Positions 61,255 through 64,000 of a DNA stretch of 64,000 nt are shown here, one piece after another. The notes under the pieces were generated by a model. It worked only from the letters and a program-made list of their open reading frames with translations. It searched no databases and was not told the origin of the DNA. This stretch comes from Chthonomonas calidirosea (GTDB taxonomy: Bacteria > Armatimonadota > Fimbriimonadia > Fimbriimonadales > Fimbriimonadaceae), in NCBI GenBank assembly GCA_945882415.1, contig CAMCWC010000001.1:62001-126000 (forward strand), given 5' to 3'. Position numbers and translations under genes: made by a program. Numbering within the stretch: the first letter of the stretch is position 1; every line of letters starts with the position of its first letter.

Positions 61255-62422
61255 AAAACTTGCCCAAGCTGCTGGATTAATGAATGAAGCCGACTTTGAT
61301 GTTTGGCTGACTTTTGTTCGCGAAACCTCGGCTGGCTCCGATCCCGTTTTGCCGCTGATTTTGGACGGGAGTCTGACTTGGATCAGCGCGCTGATCGTTA
61401 CCAAAACCACCAAGATTGCCGTGGTCGGAAACTACGACGCGGACGCCTTCATTGCTTCTGGCGAGTGGGATCTGGTCGTGCCGTATGTGCAGGGCATCCG
61501 CGAGCCGCTGCTCGATATCCTTGAAGCGCACGTTCCTGCCGGCGGCAAGATCGGCATCAATTACTCCACGAGCGACGACAAAGCGGACGGGATTACCTAT
61601 GGAATGCAGCAAGTTCTGGCCTCATACCTAGTCGGAACGCGCTTTGAACAAGCACTTGTTTCCGCCGAAAAGCTGGTCCAAGCCCTGCGCGGCGTGAAGT
61701 CTTCGACTGAAGTTTCGCGAATGCGAAACGCCATCGCCGAAACGGTAGCCATCTTTGGGCACGTGCCAACTTGGGTGAGCCTTGGTAGTTCGGAGCGCGA
61801 GCTTTCGGATCGGATTCAGGGCTGGATGGAGGACCGAAAGTTCGGCTACGCTTGGTCAAAGAGCGGTAATCCGATCGTCAACTTTGGACCCGACTCGATG
61901 GTCGGGCACGGCGTGCCATCGCCGAACATCAAGCTTGCCGAAGGTCAGGTGCTCCATATCGACCTCGGCTTGATCGTTGACGACTACGCCAGTGATCTTC
62001 AGCGTTGCTGGTTTATCGGAGAGACCGTTCCATCCGATGTCACGGACGCCCTCAGCGCGGTCAATGCGGCGATTTCCGCCGCCGCGAGCGTCCTTCGCCC
62101 GGGAGCGCTTGGCGTAGATGTGGATGCGGCGGCAAGAGCTTCGATCAGTGCCAGCGGCTACGACGTGTATCAGCACGCCGTCGGGCACCAAGTCGGCCGG
62201 GTCGCGCATGACGGCGGTGGCATCCTCGGGCCAGCTTGGGAAAGGTACGGCACCACCCCGTATCAGCCGGTTCGAGCCGGACAGGTTTACACCCTGGAAC
62301 TCGGCGTGAACCCGCCGGGACGAGGCTACATCGGAATCGAAGAAATGGTTCTTGTGACCGATGACGGCATTGAGTGGCTCTCCGATCGGCAACTGCACAT
62401 GCCTACGATTCCGCCAATTTAA
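61238..62422 (+). CDS. M24-family Xaa-Pro peptidase
   Basis: A 394-residue pita-bread-fold peptidase. The metal ligands lie in VLHIDLGLIVDDYASDLQR (two Asp), HAVGHQVGRVAHDGG (His) and TLELGVNPPGRGYIGIEEM (two Glu). The N-terminal creatinase-like domain (about 1-155) is present. It should cleave X-Pro bonds or serve as a general aminopeptidase. It overlaps the nucleoside hydrolase gene by 17 bp and is probably co-transcribed. Confidence 0.9.
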   Translation: MSLTAEKLAQAAGLMNEADFDVWLTFVRETSAGSDPVLPLILDGSLTWISALIVTKTTKIAVVGNYDADAFIASGEWDLVVPYVQGIREPLLDILEAHVPAGGKIGINYSTSDDKADGITYGMQQVLASYLVGTRFEQALVSAEKLVQALRGVKSSTEVSRMRNAIAETVAIFGHVPTWVSLGSSERELSDRIQGWMEDRKFGYAWSKSGNPIVNFGPDSMVGHGVPSPNIKLAEGQVLHIDLGLIVDDYASDLQRCWFIGETVPSDVTDALSAVNAAISAAASVLRPGALGVDVDAAARASISASGYDVYQHAVGHQVGRVAHDGGGILGPAWERYGTTPYQPVRAGQVYTLELGVNPPGRGYIGIEEMVLVTDDGIEWLSDRQLHMPTIPPI

Positions 62423-62499
62423 GGGAACGTTAGAGGTTCTTGTCCCATTTTGCGCTTCTTGTGTACTGAAATTCTGCAGGAAGAAATCTTAAAATTACA

Positions 62500-62505
62500 T
62501 ATAAT
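62500..62505 (+). promoter_or_regulatory. -10 box of the small membrane-protein gene (possibly leaderless)
   Basis: A consensus TATAAT lies six bases before the GTG at 62512, with an AT-rich stretch upstream but no clear -35. The start codon would lie at the transcription start. Confidence 0.5.
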
Positions 62506-62511
62506 CAGACC

Positions 62512-62793
62512 GTGAAACCAACGGAGGACTCGCATTGGCTTCGGCTCATTGAGCTGGCCGTGTTGCTGATTCTCACGATTGCGCTGGTGGACGTGTGGAC
62601 TGACCGAGTCGATGTGGTGCTCGCACTGTCGTATGCGGTTGTGTTTCTCACGGTTTTGGGTTTCTCAATTCGTCCCCGGAATTTGACCGCGTTACGCCTT
62701 GAACCGGCGGAGGCCATTGCTACCGAAACGATTGTAATGGAAACGTTTCAGCGCATCGACGATTCGCCGCTTGTTCGGATCGTGCACTTTTAA
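62512..62793 (+). CDS. small two-helix membrane protein
   Basis: A 93-residue protein with two hydrophobic segments (about 13-28 and 37-53) and a soluble C-terminus. It starts with GTG. No family is recognised. It lies between the M24 peptidase and the merR-like gene. Confidence 0.5.
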   Translation: MKPTEDSHWLRLIELAVLLILTIALVDVWTDRVDVVLALSYAVVFLTVLGFSIRPRNLTALRLEPAEAIATETIVMETFQRIDDSPLVRIVHF

Positions 62794-62817
62794 AGGCCAA
62801 TAAAATTCGCTGGGACC

Positions 62818-62849
62818 TTGACTTGGAGCGCACTCCAAGTTTGTAAAGT
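62818..62849 (+). promoter_or_regulatory. MerR-type promoter and operator
   Basis: TTGACT (62818-62823) and TAAAGT (62844-62849) are separated by 20 bp, the long spacer typical of MerR-controlled promoters. Between them is the dyad ACTTGGAG-CGCA-CTCCAAGT (62821-62840). MerR proteins bind such spacers and untwist them to let RNA polymerase use the two hexamers. It precedes the merR-like gene, so the regulator probably controls itself and the reductase. Confidence 0.85.
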
Positions 62850-62856
62850 ACGGATA

Positions 62857-63285
62857 GTGACTTGCGAAGGGTTCTCGATAAAGGAAGCGGCAGAGATGAC
62901 CGGAGTTTCGGCCGATACGCTCCGCTACTACGAAAAAGCCGGATTGCTGGATGGCGTTTCACGGAACGTCGGCGGACATCGCCGGTTTTCTTCGGCTGAT
63001 CTCAACGGACTCCGCTTTGTTCTGAAGCTACGCATGACCGGCATGCCGATCCGTGACGTCCGCCGCTATGTCGAACTTGTTCGGCAAGGGGACGCGACTA
63101 CGGACCAACGACGGAGCATTCTCCAGGACCACGGCGATCGAATTCGGCAACAAATGTCCGAACTCGCGCGTTGTCTCGAGATCGTAGACGTAAAGCTTGA
63201 AATGTACGACCTTGGGCTCAGCCCAACGGACGAACACGATTGCACCAAGAAGCTCGCAAGTCTCCTTGAAGGAACATTGAAATGA
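62857..63285 (+). CDS. MerR-family transcriptional regulator
   Basis: A 142-residue regulator with the winged-helix DNA-binding part SIKEAAEMTGVSADTLRYYE (the YYE hinge), a second arm (GHRRFSSADLNGLRFVLK) and a coiled coil to the C-terminus. It has no cysteine cluster in the effector region, so a metal role is doubtful; AdhR-like, carbonyl- or oxidant-sensing relatives are likely. The frame is open to 62818 through the promoter, so the GTG at 62857, seven bases after the -10 box, is the likely start, with no leader. It overlaps the aldo/keto reductase gene by 4 bp. Confidence 0.88.
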   Translation: MTCEGFSIKEAAEMTGVSADTLRYYEKAGLLDGVSRNVGGHRRFSSADLNGLRFVLKLRMTGMPIRDVRRYVELVRQGDATTDQRRSILQDHGDRIRQQMSELARCLEIVDVKLEMYDLGLSPTDEHDCTKKLASLLEGTLK

Positions 63286-64000
63286 AACAACGAAAAATCG
63301 GTAATGATCTCGTCGGCGAACTTGGCCTCGGCTGCATGGGAATGTCATTTGCCTACGGCACCCCAAACGAGCCAGAGTCCCTCAAAACATTGCATCGCGC
63401 TCTGGAACTCGGCGTGAACCATTGGGATACCGCCGATATCTATGGCCCATTAGCCAACGAAGAACTTCTTGCAAAGGCGTTGGTCGGCAAGCGAGATCAG
63501 GTGTTTTTGGCGACAAAGTTCGGCAACGTTCACGACCGAACGATGACGACCCACCAAGACCAAGTAGCAGCCAACGCGCCTTGGATCGTTGACGGCACGC
63601 CGGCGTACGCGCGCAAATCGCTCGAAGGCTCGCTACAACGACTCGGGGTCGATCACGTTGACCTTTACTACGTTCACCGCATCGACAACACGATTCCGAT
63701 TGAGGAAACCATCGGCGGAATGGCGGAACTGGTGAAAGAAGGGAAGACCCGCTACATCGGCATTTCGGAAGCGGTGGAATCCACGATTCGAAAGGCGCAT
63801 GCCGCGCATCCGATTGCCGCCGTGCAGAACGAGCTGTCGCTTTGGACTCGCGACTTTCTCGCTGCTGAGGTGCCCGCCTGTGACGAACTGGGCATCGCCT
63901 TCGTGGCTTATTCCCCTCTCGGCCGAGGCTTCTTAACCGGTAGCTTTGCAACTCCAGACGACATTCCTGAAGGCGACTGGCGACGCGTGAACCCGCGCTT
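63282..64000 (+). CDS. aldo/keto reductase, runs off the right end
   Basis: The first 239 codons of an NADPH-dependent aldo/keto reductase. The catalytic Asp lies in HWDTADIYGP, the Lys in FLATKFGNVHD, and the His in YYVHRIDNTIP; AYSPLGRGFLTGSF is the later conserved loop. The ATG at 63282 overlaps the merR-like stop (ATGA), so the two form an operon under the MerR-type promoter. A reduction of reactive aldehydes is likely. The C-terminus is missing because the window ends. Confidence 0.92.
   Translation, partial: MKQRKIGNDLVGELGLGCMGMSFAYGTPNEPESLKTLHRALELGVNHWDTADIYGPLANEELLAKALVGKRDQVFLATKFGNVHDRTMTTHQDQVAANAPWIVDGTPAYARKSLEGSLQRLGVDHVDLYYVHRIDNTIPIEETIGGMAELVKEGKTRYIGISEAVESTIRKAHAAHPIAAVQNELSLWTRDFLAAEVPACDELGIAFVAYSPLGRGFLTGSFATPDDIPEGDWRRVNPR

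Noticed and set aside
1-64000. CRISPR arrays, insertion sequences, prophage genes
   Set aside because: No regularly spaced repeats, transposase motifs, terminal inverted repeats or phage structural genes were seen.

Overview
The window is a dense, GC-rich bacterial chromosome segment of about 55 protein genes and one tRNA, with no prophage, transposase or CRISPR array. Frequent TTG/GTG starts, 4-bp start/stop overlaps, many short secreted proteins of no clear family and the overall gene mix fit Armatimonadota, most like the Fimbriimonas group. That placement is inference; no rRNA or marker was searched.

Layout. 1-3567: a nitroreductase-like fragment at the left edge, a MoxR AAA+ ATPase, and a divergent ABC exporter pair. 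3619-8029: a forward cluster with a free-standing SecD-head-like protein, three mutually similar secreted proteins (two lipoproteins) and RodA. 8026-14307: an AspT/YidE-type transporter (reverse), FtsK, an M28 peptidase and a secreted protein that ends in the one canonical terminator seen. 14334-19383 (reverse): an M50-like membrane peptidase and two overlapping amidohydrolase genes holding three amidohydrolase units, only one with the HxH metal motif. 19539-26684: formate-THF ligase, an S9 peptidase, a Rof/YaeO-like Rho inhibitor, and a KdaD/XylX-type plus YjhG-type dehydratase pair that suggests oxidative (Weimberg) pentose breakdown. 26681-31448: a NarL-type two-component pair, an esterase-like lipoprotein, an NTF2-like protein and an AlkD-like repair protein. 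31449-34663: an island of short, unrecognised membrane or secreted proteins beside tRNA-Ala(GGC). 34780-40000: a threonine-dehydrogenase-like enzyme, a DprA-like protein and a GH38 alpha-mannosidase; a perfect 20-bp palindrome lies between the last two.

40019-50270 is one long forward run: CHASE histidine kinase, gltX, hisD, a beta-hydroxyacid dehydrogenase, a nucleoside-type ABC transporter (ATPase and two permeases, no binding protein nearby) and a LolA-like protein. 50271-58299 is reverse: an S41 protease, then an operon of TPR protein, YfhO-like membrane protein and two tandem ClpS-like adaptors, then FtsH and TilS. 58391-64000 holds MgtE, a membrane protein, a nucleoside hydrolase, an M24 peptidase, a small membrane protein, and a MerR regulator with an aldo/keto reductase that runs off the right end.

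The features most worth following are the two divergent ClpS paralogs, a repeated arrangement in which a -10 box lies 6-7 nt before a start codon (suggesting leaderless transcripts), convergent genes sharing CTAG stops without terminators alongside a Rof-like protein, and the two dyads at 36808-36827 and 62821-62840.
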